From the NCBI GenBank assembly GCA_944990035.1, contig CALYLX010000128.1, positions 992,001 through 1,056,000 of the forward strand: a stretch of 64,000 nucleotides of DNA, given 5' to 3'. Below the pieces are notes generated by a model. That model did not search any database. It was not told the origin of the DNA and saw only the letters and a list, made by a program, of their open reading frames with translations. The DNA is from Clitopilus passeckerianus. Taxonomy: Eukaryota; Basidiomycota; Agaricomycetes; Agaricales; Entolomataceae. This document shows positions 48,794 to 60,531 of the stretch, piece by piece (within the stretch, counting starts at the first letter, position 1; each line of letters opens with the position of its first letter). The translations under genes were made by a program, and so were the position numbers.

Positions 48794-50056
48794 ATGACGG
48801 GTACCGGTCCACTTCGAAGAGTATTTCTGGCATCAGTCTTCCTACTTCTCACTTTACTACTGGAGGTCGAGGCAGGGAAGGGTGACGTGCGACCACCAAA
48901 GGAGACCCATTTATCGACCCGAAACACGATCCTTGGAATCCTCTCAAATATATTGCGTCGAATATCTTAACTGCCGTCGCATTTGGTGCGTTATGCAGAT
49001 CATTTCAGCTTCTCAATCTCACCTTTTCAAATAGCCATCTTTCTCCTCATTGCCATCTCTCAGTCTCTATGCTGTTGGAGATGGGGCGCAAAATGGATGT
49101 TGGCTATGATCATTGGAAGCTATGGTGCGTTATGAACATATTGCCTACAAGGTTCAGTGCTCATCTCACGTTCAGCGATGGCGCTGGGCTTCGGAATCAG
49201 GTTCGGCCTCCATTCAAACCCCCAATCGCTGGGTATCTACATTGGTCAATACCTGTTTGTTGTTCTTTCGGTGAGACTGTCGAAATTCTTCCCGTCTGAT
49301 ATACATTGCTCACTGAATTTGTAGCCATGTGCTTTCATTGCCGCAAATTACGTTCTGCTGGGTCGACTAGCAAGGCATCTTGACTGCGTGCCTTTCCTGA
49401 TCGTCCCAGCCCACCTACTCACTCGGATCTTTGTGACCTCGGATGTGATTACGTTCCTCATCCAGGTAAAGCCGGCTTTATTCGTGGCGAGATGTAGATC
49501 TGACAGTGAAGTAGGCTTCTGGAGGAGGTGTTTCTGCGGCAGCAAACGACCCCCACACCAATCTCATTGGATCCAGGGTAAGCCATCAGCCTAGGACTGT
49601 GTATTGCCTTGCTCAAATCTATGACAGATATTTTTAACCGGCCTTGCTATCCAGCTTGCCTCATTCTTTACCTTCTCAATCATCTACGTAGTGTTCCTAC
49701 ATCGTGTTAGGACAAAAAACCCAGATGTTTGGACTATGGATAGCCAAAAAGGCTGGTTCAATGACTGGCGAACACTGGCTGGCGTTCTCGTCCTTAGCTG
49801 CATCGGAATCTTGGTGAGCAGCATCGCTGATTCCTCGGCGAATTATTCATTCAACTCCTACCAGGTCCGTTCAGTCTTCCGTGTCGTTGAGGCTTCAGAA
49901 GGCTACTCTGGCCACTTGACCACAACGGAATCATTTTTCTACGCTCTTGATACCCTGCCTCTTATCCTTGCTGTTGTGATTTATACCCCCTTCTGGCCTG
50001 GCCGCTTCATCCCACCGGTATCAGAGACAGCTGCACCGGATGCGAAGGAGCAATAA
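48794..50056 (+). CDS. RTA1-like seven-helix membrane protein
   Basis: Start MTGTGPLRRVFLASVFLLLT, which could be a signal anchor. The conserved body reads YDPWNPLKY-like sequence (here KHDPWNPLKYIASNILTAVA), FLLIAISQSLCCWRWGAKWM, LAMIIGSYAMALGFGIRFGL, SLGIYIGQYLFVVLSPCAFI, AANYVLLGRLARHLD, FVTSDVITFLIQASGGGVSA and SVFRVVEASEGYSGHLTTTE. This is the RTA1 family of fungal plasma or endomembrane proteins tied to lipid and drug stress responses (Rta1, Rsb1). Transport activity is not established for most members. One A is missing in the AAA run at 48898-48900: adding it joins the N-terminal segment to GDPFIDPKHDPWNP. Confidence 0.85.
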
Positions 50057-50143
50057 GGCCACGCGATATACTTTCAGGATTTAGTCGGAATACATAGATT
50101 ATTCCTGTGGTCATATTTGGACATCATCTAGACTAGGCATAAC

Positions 50144-50661
50144 TTATGATAAACCACTCAGAAACGCTGCTAGTCCCCCCGCTTCGCTGGCCCCATTTCT
50201 GTTTTCTTGAGACTTCCTCATTTGATTCTGCGCCAGGAGCGTCTGAAGATGCGATTTCGCGGGATTTCTCGACTTTGTTTTTATGGATTGATCGGCTGAT
50301 GGTGGGGTTTTCCGGAGGGTGCGAGTTCAGGGAGTTGACGTTCGTCCAGACGAACGGGTGCATGAACTTCAGGCGTGCTAGATGGAACGACATCTGTCAC
50401 CTGCTCGTGCCCACAGCTGAGACAGGTAATGGACAAAGACCGCCGGAATGGACTACTGGACGCTCTCTTCATTTTCTTTGTTCGAGAAACACGACTCTGT
50501 CCGTTGCCGTCTAAGAGGAAGGTGCCACATCTGCTGCACCATTCTTGCCCCTTGATCAGTTCCCTCGGCGTTTGACTGGCATATAAAGCAGCCAGAGTTG
50601 ATGAACAAGGAAGTACGGCATGGGCACGCGCTTGCAAGAATTTGGAAGTCGAGGGGTCCAT
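50144..50661 (-). CDS. RNase P/MRP subunit, Rpr2/Snm1/Rpp21 family
   Basis: Start MDPSTSKFLQARAHAVLPCS, then STLAALYASQTPRELIKGQE. Two C-x2-C pairs (WCSRCGTF and ITCLSCGHE) form the zinc knuckle of the Rpr2 family. After one base is added in the G4/T4 tract at 50304-50311 (plus strand), the C-terminus reads KSRNPAKSHLQTLLAQNQMR and ends EAGGLAAFLSGLS. A short basic segment followed by a Gly-Leu-Ala-Ala-Phe-Leu ending is, in my recollection, typical of fungal members. Without repair the frame stops early after HHQPINP. The protein would process pre-tRNA or pre-rRNA as part of RNase P or MRP; which of the two is not clear. Confidence 0.72.
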
Positions 50662-50884
50662 TAGTGTTTGTATCTGTGTACGCGAAACAATTGTTGTTCC
50701 CAAAGAGGCTAAGCGGGAATCGACTGGTATTGTTCTCCAGAACAAAGAACGTCGAGGGTAAATGAACGAAGCGTTTGACAGCCGTGAAATAATGGATTTA
50801 AAGCTTCGAACTTCGGTTGTGGACAATTTCCAAGTCTGCGACACATCAGGCATGCTCGCCACCTCGAAGCCACATTCCTTGCAA
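50662..50884. promoter_or_regulatory. Divergent promoter, Rpr2-like and BTB genes
   Basis: About 220 bp separate two start codons facing away. Both frames can be extended into this interval with upstream ATGs (50913 on the minus strand, 50762 on the plus), so the true starts are not certain. Confidence 0.45.
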
Positions 50885-52441
50885 ATGTCCAATGCAACGC
50901 GTCCGGCACGCACCTCAAGTCATCCGCCTATTTCTTATCCTCTTGACTCGAATCGTCCTGCTTCTCAATCTTCTGTCTCCATAGAAAGCACTCGAAGTCA
51001 ACGCTCGTCTCGTCAAAATCTGATGCAGTGGCTTTCCCGACACTCAACCCAATCCTCCATCTCTTCTGCCAAAGGTTCCAGCAAGGACTCCGAGAAGAAG
51101 CCCATTCGCTCGATAGAGCTGGTCTCTACTGCTCGCAGTGGTGTACTTGGAACGGGCGCTACTGTTGTGAAAACACCTCAGGATGCTTTGAGAGAATCCC
51201 GTGTTAGAACAACATACGACGGCAAGCCAAGGCACGAGCTGAGTGCCAGTCCGGATAATACGCGTCCAAGGCATTCAGGATCGTCTGGATCCTCTCGTAG
51301 GACAGGCTCTATAAAGGATGCACTTTGCAAGATGACGCATCGATACGAGGAAGTCCTCCTTTGCCGCCTGTCCCTCTACCTCAGGAGGAAGAGGGTTTGG
51401 CAGAAAGGTCATTTTCTGTTGCATCCAATCCTACCCAGTCTTCAATCCCACCCCCTCGTCCCACACGGGAGATTCCTCCTCCTCCTTCCCCTTCTATCGG
51501 CTCATCCAAGCGTTCTTCGCTCAAACTCAGAATACTGGCCGAAGAGAACCCCGAGAGGGTCCCTCCCGTCCCAAAGGCCCCAACACTGTCTCCAAAGGTG
51601 CCTCCTTTCAAAGCTATCCTTATGTCTGATGTTCCTCGAGATACGTTGGACAGAGCAAGGACCATCGTCACACTGGAAACATGCACCACGACCTACAAGA
51701 CTACGTTTGAAACACTCACCTCACGACCCTCGCATCTTGCAACCTACCTCGTGTCCCTGATTGAACGGTCTCCCCGCATATCAGCAGCCTCTTCTGTATA
51801 TTCAACTGATAGTGACGAGTTTTCTGAAAACCACGGGCACTCTACAAAATTCGATTCCATGTCACACCTACCGGTCAACATACATATTTTCCTTGATCGA
51901 CCTAGCGCACCGTAAGTTAATCCGAACCCAACCTGTACTCAGATCACTGAACGCCGCCTTCTAGATATCAGCATGTTCTCAACTACCTTAGGTCAACTCT
52001 CTGCACTCTCGATACTCCAGAAGTGCTTCCCAGAAGCGTCTTTGCACAACCATCCTCTTCAATGCGACTAGAAGCACTTCTAGAACTCCGAGAGGAGGCA
52101 GCCTACCTACAGCTAGATGGTCTGCGTAAACTGTGCATGGATGAGATTCGACATCGACAGCAGAGTCCCAAAATGCATGCTCGGGGCGTTAGCGCTAGCA
52201 CGATAGCATCCAATCACAGCATGAACGTGTCGGTTTCCAGCTTGCATACATTGCTGGAACGAGCCGAGGGAAATTTGCAGGCCGACTCCCGCCTTTCGAA
52301 GGACTCGGACTCCAGGAGTTTGAAAGACGCTTCAAGATTCATTCCGACCCCTCAGTCATGGAAAAGTCAGCCCACCGGCAGTGACCGAAATCAGACCAAG
52401 AAAACTGGTCCCTCCAATCCCCTCCAGCAGGCTGGATCTAA
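50885..52441 (+). CDS. BTB/POZ-like (Whi2/KCTD-like) protein
   Basis: The Ser-rich N-terminus begins MSNATRPARTSSHPPISYPL. A long Pro/Ser linker precedes a BTB-like domain: DVPRDTLDRARTIVTLETCT, TTYKTTFETLTSRPSHLATY, NIHIFLDRPSAPYQHVLNYL, RLEALLELREEAAYLQLDGL and RKLCMDEIR. An F-L-D-R-x-x-x-x-F/Y-x-x-V-L-x-Y-L-R block is the usual second half of KCTD/Whi2-type BTB domains. Two frame breaks are inferred. The first is at TTT 51324-51326, where adding T joins KDALLQDDASIRGSPPLPPV. The second is at CCCC 52419-52422, where adding C gives the ending PSNPPPAGWI and a TAA at 52439-52441. Without the last repair the frame runs on into HIS4. Whi2 acts in stress signalling; a role here is only inferred. 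Confidence 0.75.
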
Positions 52442-52605
52442 TTATGCTGTCCTTGAATTATACCCCACCATTCGTTTGACTGTATCGATACTGACTATCT
52501 ATATTCACTGTATATTATATGCATGCCACCTTTACGACAATGATTATGACCTGCAATGGATTTCTATTTTGGGGAATTTATGCGAAAGTGATCCGCCTCT
52601 GCGAT

Positions 52606-52612
52606 TGAGTCA
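52606..52612 (+). promoter_or_regulatory. Gcn4/Cpc1-type site upstream of HIS4
   Basis: The heptamer TGAGTCA is a perfect Gcn4/AP-1 site, 62 bp before the HIS4 ATG (52674). Family knowledge: fungal histidine genes are induced by Gcn4/Cpc1 on amino-acid starvation. A TATA-like stretch (TATATTATAT) lies at about 52511-52520. Function is inferred from position and gene identity. Confidence 0.6.
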
Positions 52613-52673
52613 CTATTGGCAAGTTTTTCGTTATCGGCTTTATAGGCGAAGCAGCGACGCGATCGACCTGAAC

Positions 52674-55299
52674 ATGGCTTTCCTCCCTTTGCTCGACGAC
52701 CAGGACAAGGATCTCCTGCAAGCCTTGCGGCGGATTGGGCCTGTTGTAATTTCTTCATCACAAGTTTCGCAGGAAGCCCAAATTTTGCACCGCCATGTGC
52801 TAGTCCAAGAATCCTCACCAGCAGACCCTGACCAGATCGTAAACTGGTTAAATGACGGTGTAGACAAAGTCATCGCCCCCTGGCATGGATCAAGGCTCTC
52901 GCAGGAACAGGCATACCCAAAGAACGTCTCTACTTACTACTGGACGTTGGGAACGTCAGTGCGGTCACAGATACCATTCGAAACGCCGTTTCCGGTGTTT
53001 TTCTCAAAACGCCTTCCATCGACAGGGATCTCGTATCCTCCGTATCATCGTTTTTCGCTAAATCAGCAATTCATGTGCTACCGGACGCAGCCTTCTCCCC
53101 AACACCATCTACAATCCGAGAGCTTAACGCTGGAGGTGCAACCCTCGTCCTTCGTACCTCCCAGCTCACCCTTTCGCCCTCATCTCCCGCCAAAATCAAC
53201 ATTGCGGATGCATTCATTGCCCCTCTTGTTTCAGACCGTACGGATGGGCTATTCCCAACCGTTGTCGCCACGGAGACCGGAAACTCGCTCGGATTGGTGT
53301 ACTCCTCCAAAGAATCTGTGAAGGAGAGTATCCTCACAGGAAAAGGAGTCTACCAATCACGGAAACACGGTTTATGGCGCAAAGGCGCTACTTCAGGAGC
53401 AGTACAGGAAGTTGTCAGCATCCGCCTAGACTGCGATTCTGATAGCATTGAATTCCGGGTAAGGCAGCACGGTGCTGGCTTTTGCCATCTGAATCGCCAA
53501 TCCTGCTTTGGCGAAGCAAGCGGCCTCCCTGCCCTAGAGAGTGTTCTGCGCTCTCGATTGGAATCTGCGCCGGAAGGTTCATATACACACCGTCTGTTCA
53601 ATGACGACTCCCTTCTCCGCTCAAAGATCATGGAAGAGGCCGATGAACTATGCCGTGCACAAAGCAAGGAAGATGTCGCATTCGAGGCTGCCGATCTTAT
53701 CTACTTCGCCCTCACCAAGTGCCTTAAGACTGGTGTTGGTATTTCAGAAATAGAACAATCACTGGATGCCAAAGCCAAGAAGGTGACCCGTCGACCAGGA
53801 AACGCAAAACCTCAATGGGTTCCAAAACCTGCTGAAGCGGCGAGCGCACCCAATCACGATGGCGTTGAAGAGGCATCGCCTGGTCGAATCAGTATGCGCA
53901 CGGTCGATCTTGCACAGAGTGATTCTGCAGAACGGGCAAAGCTGCTCAAACGTCCAGTTCTCAACTCATCAGAGATGCTGGACAAGGTCGAGCCCATCGT
54001 GAACGAGGTTCGCAAACGTGGAGATGCGGCTCTCCTAGAGCTCACTGCCAAGTTTGATAAGGCTCAACTCACATCAACAGTCGTGTTCCCTCCATTTGTC
54101 CCAGAGACTATGCAGCTTCCCGATGACATCAAGGCAGCAATCGACCAGGCCTACGAAAATATCCACAAATTCCACAAAGCCCAAGCTTCTGAAGAAACCC
54201 TTGTGGTGGAAACAATGCCTGGCGTGGTTTGCTCTAGGTTTGCTCGGCCGATCGGCCGTGTCGGACTCTATGTTCCAGGAGGAACAGCAATCCTCCCCTA
54301 CTGCTCTCATGCTTGGTATCCCGGCTCAGGTAGCAGGGTGCAAGGAAATCGTACTCGCTACTCCCCCTCGGCCTGACGGGTCCATTTCCCCAGAGGTCAT
54401 GTACGTTGCTCACAAGGTCGGAGCCTCCGCTATTCTTAAGGCTGGTGGTGCTCAAGCTGTCGCCGCTCTCGCTTATGGAACGTCAACTGTCCCAAAAGTT
54501 GACAAGATCTTTGGACCAGGCAATCAATGGGTGACTGCAGCCAAGATGCTAGTCCAGAACGATACGGATGCTTTAGTATCCATTGACATGCCCGCTGGAC
54601 CTTCCGAAGTTTTGGTCGGTTTTTGGCGTTTCAATTGTCCCTACCAGTGCTGATCCGCAGAACAGGTTATTGCAGATCACACAGCACATCCCGCCTTCGT
54701 TGCTGCCGACCTGCTTTCGCAGGCTGAGCATGGTGTCGACTCCCAAGTAATACTTGTCGCCGTGGACCTAGACGCTGTCAAGCTGCAGCAGATTGAGGAC
54801 GAGATTGACGCACAAGCCAATGCGCTTACTCGAGTTGAGATCGTTAGGAAGTCAATTCCGAAGAGCATCATTGTCAAAGTCAAGTCTGTCACGGAAGGAA
54901 TGGCATTCTCAAACGATTATGCCCCCGAACATTTGATCATGCATCTGGAAAATGCCAGTGAACAAGTCGCCAATGTGGAAAATGCCGGAAGCGTCTTCGT
55001 TGGGGCTTTCACGCCTGAGAGGTAAGCATCACTGTATCCTTTCAGAAGTGAGACTGACTCGATTCGTTCCCAGTTGCGGTGACTATGCCTCGGGAACCAA
55101 CCACACATTGCCCACAAACGGTTATGCGAGGCAATTTAGCGGAGTCAATACCCTGTCCTTCCAAAAGCACATCACTTCCCAGGAAATCACCTCAGCTGGG
55201 TTGAAGAACGTTGGCCCTGTGGTTGCAACCTTGGCGGATTGCGAAGGCCTCGATGCTCACGCCAATGCTGTCCGAATCCGCTTAAAAACCGTAGGATAG
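52674..55299 (+). CDS. HIS4: Trifunctional histidine biosynthesis protein (PRA-CH / PRA-PH / histidinol dehydrogenase)
   Basis: The order is as in fungal His4. N-terminal segment [20 protein letters not shown]. Phosphoribosyl-AMP cyclohydrolase: [40 protein letters not shown] and [15 protein letters not shown] Cys region. Phosphoribosyl-ATP pyrophosphatase: [40 protein letters not shown]. Histidinol dehydrogenase: [80 protein letters not shown] and [20 protein letters not shown]. It catalyses steps 2, 3, 9 and 10 of histidine synthesis. Two frame breaks are inferred, in the C5 run at 52876-52880 and the C4 run at 54295-54298. The second needs either one base fewer or two more. Only two short introns are used. 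Confidence 0.93.
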
Positions 55300-55420
55300 A
55301 CGGGTAAATGGAATTACTAGAAAGCCTGGGATAATAGAAAGTGTATATTATGAGTCTAGGTCGAAAGGTGGTAATAAGCCATGCAAGAAAAACAGTCAAG
55401 AGAGGCAACCTCGTGAGCAT

Positions 55421-56821
55421 CTAGTTTGTCCTGTAGAGTGCCCTCTTGGCAACCTTGACAACGAGAGGAGTATCGGGGAAGGAGAGGTTCTCCAAGTTGG
55501 TGGCGTACTAAAGAAATTCGTCAGTCCTGAGACAGCTTGTCTATATAACCTGCACTTACAGGAGTGGGGACATCAGCACCAGTCACTCGCTCGACGGGAG
55601 CGTCGAGGTAGTCGAAGCTTCGCTCTCAACGATTTGAGCGCAGATTTCACTGCCAACACCAAACATAGGGAATCCACCCTCAACAATGACCAAGCGGTTG
55701 GTCTTTTTGACTGACTTGATAATGGTATCAATGTCGAGAGGACGAATACTCCTCAAGTTGATGACTTCAGCCTTGATGCCTTCCTTGGCCAGGATCTCAG
55801 CAGCCTCCATGCTGTGGGTGACCATCTTGCTGTGGGCAACAATGGTGACATCACTGCCTTCTCGCTCAACCTTTGCCTTGCCAATGGGGAGGAGGAAGTT
55901 GTCGGACATGGCCTCAGCGGACATGGGGAATGAGACGCCGTACATCATCTCATTCTCGAGGAAGACTACAGGGTTGGGGTCACGGATAGCGGCCTGGGAG
56001 AAAGAAAATGGCGTCAAACGTAATGTCGGAAATGAACAGGAAATTCGAACCCACTTTTAATAGACCTTTGCAATCCTCTGCACTCCATGGGCTGACAACT
56101 TTCAGACCAGGAACTGAGCCATACCAAGCAGCATAGTCCTGTGAGTGCTGGGCGGCGACACCAGCGGCCGCACCGTTGGGTCCACGGAAGACTACAGGAC
56201 AAGGGACGTTTCCACCTGACATGTAATAGGTCTTGCCAGCAGAGTTGACGATTTGGTCAATGGCTTGCATGGCGAAATTGAAAGTCATAAACTCGCATCT
56301 GTTTAATAACGTTAGTAGAAGAACGGTGTATTCTAGCACGTAGACGCGTACATCGGCCGTAGGCCTTGGAGTGCCGCACCAACTGCAATGCCAGCGAAAC
56401 CCATCTCGGTGATTGGGGTGTCAACTACTCGTTTCTCTCCAAACTTGTCCATGAGGCCCTTTGTGACCTGTTCAACGAGGCATTAGCATGACCGCAAGCT
56501 ACTCCGCAAAAGCAGCAACATACCTTGTAGGCACCATTGTAACGAGCGACCTCCTCACCGAGAATGAAGACCTTTTCATCTCGAATCATCTCCTCTTCCA
56601 TGGCAGCATTGAGAGCATCGCGAACAGTCATCTAAAGGACACAATGTCAGAAATTTCGCGAAAAGCAAAATAGTGACGCAACATACGGAGTGTTCGCTTT
56701 CTGCCGTGGCGTAGGCCCTAATAGCCTGCAATGTCCATCGTGAACGTGCTGCTGCCGACGAAGTCCTCGAAGAGCTGGACAACAAGGGTGCAAGACGAGA
56801 GACAGCAGAGCGAGAGACCAT
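55421..56821 (-). CDS. PDB1: Pyruvate dehydrogenase E1 beta subunit, mitochondrial
   Basis: The targeting peptide is [20 protein letters not shown] with further Arg/Ala residues, then [20 protein letters not shown]. The enzyme reads [80 protein letters not shown] and [20 protein letters not shown]. It binds thiamine diphosphate with the alpha subunit and feeds acetyl-CoA into the TCA cycle. One base is missing at 55615-55616 (AA plus strand): adding it gives [20 protein letters not shown] in place of [12 protein letters not shown] and a stop. The C-terminus is [11 protein letters not shown]; the stop is at 55421-55423. Confidence 0.94.
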
Positions 56822-56963
56822 TGTGCGCGGGGGAATGGGAAAAGATAGTAGCAGTGCTGGCCGTTTCGCCCCGTTAAAAAACAAACTTTTTGGGGATACC
56901 GCATTTGATCTCCGCAAGCCGCCCAATCACTACTCTGCTCCGAACCACTACAATCCCACAAGA
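56822..56963. promoter_or_regulatory. Short divergent promoter, PDB1 and SDR gene 1
   Basis: Only 142 bp separate the two start codons. No specific site was recognised, but transcription must initiate both ways from here. Confidence 0.5.
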
Positions 56964-57952
56964 ATGTCTGCCCAAAAGCCTGTAATTATTGTAACTGGTG
57001 CTTCCAAGTACTGAATTTGCGTTGTTTTGTTTCGAAAAATAACTCATCTTGGCTCACTCAGAGGTCTTGGTTTGGCTATAACGAGCATCCTGCTGAATAA
57101 ATTCAATACCCGCGTCGTGGCCCTATCTCGGACAAAAACCCCAGAGCTATTGAATCTAGCGTCAGATAACCTTGATATCATTCCATGCGATGTGTTTGTG
57201 TGCTCCGTTGCTCATTCCGCAACACTCATTCTCAGTTACATCGACCTAGCACGGACGAGCCCGCGTTAACTTCGGCAATTGCTGATACGGAAAAGAAGTA
57301 CAAGACTATCGACGGACTCATACTCAATGCAGGCGTCCTAGAACCTGTTGGCCTTGTTGACAGTGACATCCCAGTCTCTGCTTGGAAGACACATTTTGAT
57401 GTCAATTTCTTTTCTCTTATTACGGCCGTAAAGGCTGCTTTGCCGGCATTGAGAAAGAGTGAACTCGGGGGAAGAATCGTCTTTGTCAGCTCTGGAGCTG
57501 CCATCGGAGGTTCAGCCTCTTGGGGACCATATAATGCTGGGAAGGCTGCAATGAACTCTTTATGCAGGTAGGTCCTGACTTTCTTGAGGTCTTGGCGTGA
57601 TCCGACACATTACCCTGCTAGAACCCTCGCTGTCGAGGAACCCAATGTTTTCTCCGTGGCCGTTAGGCCTGGCATGGTTGACACCGCTGTAAGTTGATCC
57701 CAATCTCAACGAGTACTTATCCGTCCTCATTCATATACCCAGATGCAAGCCCAGATCAGATCTAACGCAGGGAACTCCATTCCCGATGCAGTACATAAGA
57801 AGTTCGTTCAGGTCCATGCTGAGGGCAAGCTGGTAAAGCCAGAGGATGCCGGACATGTTATTGCTGCTTTGGCCCTGCGAACTCCTGCTGACCTGAGCGG
57901 CCAATTCGTTAGCTGGGATTCGGAGGAGTGTGCCCCATTCCGATCCATCTGA
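56964..57952 (+). CDS. Short-chain dehydrogenase/reductase 1 (Irc24-like)
   Basis: Start MSAQKPVIIVTGASKGLGLA with the TG-x3-G-x-G NADP(H) motif. Later LILNAGVLEPVGLVDSDIP carries the N-A-G motif; RIVFVSSGAAIGGSASWGPY supplies the catalytic Ser and Tyr; and YNAGKAAMN gives Y-x3-K. The tail SGQFVSWDSEECAPFRSI is typical of the YIR035C/Irc24-type SDRs, some of which reduce benzil-like diketones. The true substrate is unknown. Five exons join cleanly. A tandem paralogue starts 198 bp downstream with the same first 19 residues. Confidence 0.88.
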
Positions 57953-58150
57953 TTATGTTCTGTGCAAGCCACCCCGCTAATAAATTCATTTCCACATTAC
58001 CAAGGTCAGCACTCTGAGTAGCAATGGCAGACTGTGGCGACAAGTCACCTGGCCGCTGTCACCAAATGTCATAAGAAGGAGAGGTCTTGAGATCTTAAAT
58101 GGCTACCTCTCTCCGCACTCTGACTCTCCTATTATCATCTCTTCTTATCG

Positions 58151-59142
58151 ATGTCTGCTCAGAAACCTGTTATTATCGTGACTGGAGCTTCCAAGTAAGG
58201 TTCCATCTTTTTTCGATCGCTGGAGGCTGATCCGGTTGGCCGTTTTCAGAGGGCTTGGCTTGGCAATCACAGATATCCTGCTCAAGAAGCTCAACGCGCG
58301 TGTTGTCGCAATATCTCGGACCAAGACACCGGAACTGCTGAGCTTAGCCTCAGAGGACCTCGAGACTGTACAATGCGACGTGTTCGTGTAGCCATCTACA
58401 CCTTCCTTCCCTGAGCTAACTTTTACAATACGAATAGAACCGACGAGGCCGGACTCACAGCGGCAATAGAAAACGCTGCAAAGAAGTACGGGACTATCGA
58501 CGGGCTCATCCTCAATGCTGGGATCTTGGAACCTTTCGGATTGATCAAAAGCGATGTACCGCTTTCGGGCTGGAGAGCGCACTTTGAAGTGAACTTCTTC
58601 TCTCTTGTTACCGCGGTTAGAGCAGCGCTTCCTGCCTTAAGAGAGAGTAAGCGTGGAGGTCGGATTGTTTTTGTCAGCTCTACTGCTGCTACCGGAAGCA
58701 ATGCTGCTTGGGGTCCCTACAACGCTGGCAAAGCTGCGATGAATTCCCTCTGCAGGTGCGTTCTAGAGCGTTTTGACATCTGGCATTGAAACTGAAGTTG
58801 TACAAGGACTCTTGGCGAAGAAGAACCAAAAGTTATTTCTGTGGCCGTTGAGCCTGGAATGGTCGATACGGGGGTAAGAAACCCAAGTTTGGTATCTGAT
58901 CTTCCTAATAAATGTTTACGTCCGACAACCTTCAGATGCAACAATTCATTCGTTCCAACCAAGGCAACGCTATTCCTCAGGAACTCCACAAGTTCTTCAT
59001 CGATGTCCACGAATCCGGGCAACTGGTTAAGCCCGAGGAGGCAGGGCATGTATATGCCACTCTGTCTCTGCAGGCTACTGCTGATTTCAGTGGTAAATTC
59101 CTCACCTGGAATGAGGAGGCGTGCAAACCATATATGGGGTAA
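58151..59142 (+). CDS. Short-chain dehydrogenase/reductase 2 (tandem paralogue)
   Basis: The N-terminus MSAQKPVIIVTGASKGLGLA is the same as in the upstream gene, and the intron positions match (after the GASK codons, after CDV, in LCR and in VDT). Catalytic Ser, Tyr and Lys are conserved (FVSSTAATGSNAAWGPYNAG; YNAGKAAMN). It differs mainly in the helix after the Rossmann turn and at the C-terminus, which ends GKFLTWNEEACKPYMG. The pair is a recent tandem duplication with both copies apparently functional. Substrate unknown. Confidence 0.88.
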
Positions 59143-59310
59143 CTAATAATATACGATGTAGCGTCATTCTAAATGTCTAATTCGAAGCTTTGTACTATAC
59201 GGATAGTTGGAAAGACGTTTCGATGGAGCGGAGCGATGCCTAAAGTCTAAGGTGTCAGCGTCAACTATAAATACTTCCACGACCACGGGAGAGTTTACCC
59301 AGACTCAAAC

Positions 59311-60502
59311 ATGCCTCGTATCGACACTCACCACCACTACTTTCCTCCCGATCTTAACAAGGCAGTCCTGAACGACAATCTTGGATGGAAAACTCCGGAG
59401 GGAAACCTTCCTTGGACGCCTGAAGTCAGTCTGCGCGCCATGGACGCGGCTGGCATAGATATCGCAATCCTTTCGTTCCCTGCCCTTCACCTGGGCTCTG
59501 TCTCGGAAGAGAATCGCAAGACTGCGAGAGGAAGGAACATTTATATCTCAGAAATTGTCAAGAAACACCCCAAGAGGTTTGGATTCTTCGCGACTCTGCC
59601 TTTCTTAGACGACACAGAAGGTATCCACATTTGGCTAACCGAATGACGACAGACTGACCCATGTCTTTTCAGGCGCCTTGAAGGAGATTGCATTTGCCCT
59701 CGATGAATTGCACGCAGATGGCGTTGGAATTTCGTCCTCGTATGGTGTGGGACCTGATGGCAGTAAGTACTATTCAAACTAAGAAATTGGCCTTGAAACT
59801 GACGCCACCCCTCCCCAGCCTATGTCGGCCATGAGAAATATGAGCCAATCTGGGCCGAACTCAATCGTCGAAAGGTTGTCGTTTTCCTGCACGGCGCCCA
59901 GGTTGAACCTGCCTCGCCAGCACCAGATCCGACTCTGGTGGTACCTATCGCAGATGTGCGTCCGTCTCTCCCCTCATACACGTAGAAAGCAACCAAGCGC
60001 CTGTCCAGGTTCCAAACGAAACCTACAAAGCGGCTGCACATCTTGTGGTCACTGGTCGCAAACGCCGTTATCCAGACGTCAAGATAATTCTTTCTCATCT
60101 TGGAGGGTCCACGCTTGCTCTCGCCCCTCGCGTTGCTGTCGGTTCCAATTATCTGGGATGTCCCCTTACCCCGGAAGAAATTCTTGACGACTTCAAGACG
60201 TTCTACTATGACACGGCCCTTAGTGGCTACGGCAGTACCTTGACCACCGCAGACAAGTTTGTACCTCGTGAGCAGCTGCTCTTCGGCACTGACTTCCCAG
60301 GTAAGCCTACGCCGTCAATCGAAAGGTAGAATTCTGGCTGAATACAGACAATTATTCATTAGCCGTAAGTATGGAAATGTCGGACTGGTATAAACACAAC
60401 GTCGAAAAGCACTACGAAGGCGATCAAAGCAGGTTGCAGGGTATCATGTATAAAAATGCGTTGAAGCTGTTCCCAAGATTCGAGCAGATCATTAGGGTCT
60501 AG
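59311..60502 (+). CDS. Amidohydrolase, ACMSD-like metal-dependent decarboxylase
   Basis: Start MPRIDTHHHYFPPDLNKAVL. The H-x-H in DTHHHYFP, a second histidine in VFLHGAQ, a third in ILSHLGGS and the aspartate in LFGTDFP are the metal ligands of the ACMSD branch of amidohydrolases. Other marks are RRYPDVKIILSHLGG and DTALSGYGSTL. Relatives decarboxylate 2-amino-3-carboxymuconate semialdehyde or aromatic acids such as 2,3-dihydroxybenzoate and resorcylate. The specific substrate is open. Introns at GDTEG, PDGT, PIAD and FGTDFP join well. The protein ends FPRFEQIIRV and converges on the hydrolase gene, 29 bp from its stop. Confidence 0.82.
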
Positions 60503-60531
60503 TGCTTCGTGTAGAGTAACTTTTTGTAAAT

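Noticed and set aside
47985..48797. ORFs in the VID27 to RTA1 gap
   Set aside because: They have artefact-like composition, no domains and no coherent splice structure.
52023..53321. One 432-codon ORF joining the BTB protein to HIS4
   Set aside because: It arises from a missing C at 52419-52422 that hides the BTB stop. It also covers the HIS4 promoter and the 52876 break, so it is not a real fusion.
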